The notes below the pieces were generated by a model. It did no database searches, was not told the DNA's origin, and saw nothing but the letters and a program-made list of their open reading frames with translations. This document shows positions 63,977-64,000 of a stretch of DNA of 64,000 bases, one piece after another. Every line of letters starts with the position of its first letter. The first letter of the stretch is position 1. Made by a program: the position numbers and the translations under genes. Source of the DNA: Novosphingobium malaysiense (GTDB lineage Bacteria; Pseudomonadota; Alphaproteobacteria; Sphingomonadales; Sphingomonadaceae); contig NZ_JTDI01000003.1 in the NCBI RefSeq assembly GCF_000802225.1, positions 1,116,001-1,180,000 of the forward strand, written 5' to 3'.

Positions 63977-64000
63977 TGGGCGCTGCGCGCGATTAACGCA

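Overview
This 64 kb window is a stretch of high-GC chromosome from an alphaproteobacterium, most likely a Sphingomonadaceae member close to Novosphingobium. The case rests on many TonB-dependent receptor and TonB genes, a fabD-methyltransferase-fabG run, rpsF-rpsR-rplI, an NDUFS4-type complex I accessory protein beside the 4.5S RNA, a short orphan flagellin, several c-di-GMP enzymes, and small conserved proteins typical of sphingomonads. The genus is inferred from gene style, not from a search.

Layout. 0-5 kb: edge of a catabolic cluster (FMN alpha-hydroxy-acid dehydrogenase and flavin monooxygenase behind a GntR-like palindrome), an MBL hydrolase and a MASE1-PAS-GGDEF diguanylate cyclase. 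5-13.5 kb: PAP2 phosphatase, flavin reductase, OmpA protein, a voltage-gated-like channel with a zinc ribbon, phosphoglucomutase, small conserved proteins, a LuxR-type regulator and a terminase-small-subunit-like HTH protein. 13.5-16.4 kb: an AT-rich island bracketed by imperfect inverted repeats of about 130 bp, holding a TIGR04141/DUF6119 protein and a tiny six-repeat protein. 16.5-29.7 kb: lepA, GGDEF-EAL-PilZ protein, ferredoxin-NADP reductase, dnaN, fatty-acid genes fabD/fabG, and a divergent LD-carboxypeptidase/Mpl-type pair that fits peptidoglycan recycling. 29.9-36 kb: globin-coupled chemoreceptor, DUF808, flagellin, GST, intracellular PHA depolymerase. 35.7-39.1 kb: DUF2946 protein, Met-rich TonB receptor and TonB, a probable copper-uptake cluster. 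39.2-41.7 kb: a second lower-GC insertion with an AbiV-type abortive infection gene, a new-looking membrane protein directly upstream of it, and an HTH gene whose 3' end is an exact 21-bp iteron-like array. 42-47.3 kb: rpsF-rpsR-rplI, AMP nucleosidase, a large TonB receptor. 47.9-64 kb: L,D-transpeptidase lipoprotein, hydrolase/GFA pair, AhpD-like protein, asd, lon, ybaB-dnaX, 4.5S RNA, NDUFS4-like, hrpB, GGDEF-EAL protein, TonB-like protein and polyprenyl diphosphate synthase.

The most promising places for undescribed biology are the two AT-rich insertions. One is the inverted-repeat-bracketed TIGR04141 plus WTMAPDGTYVGG-repeat pair. The other is the AbiV plus three-helix membrane protein pair. 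Each lies next to a related small HTH gene. Everything here is read by eye; no database or structure search was run.
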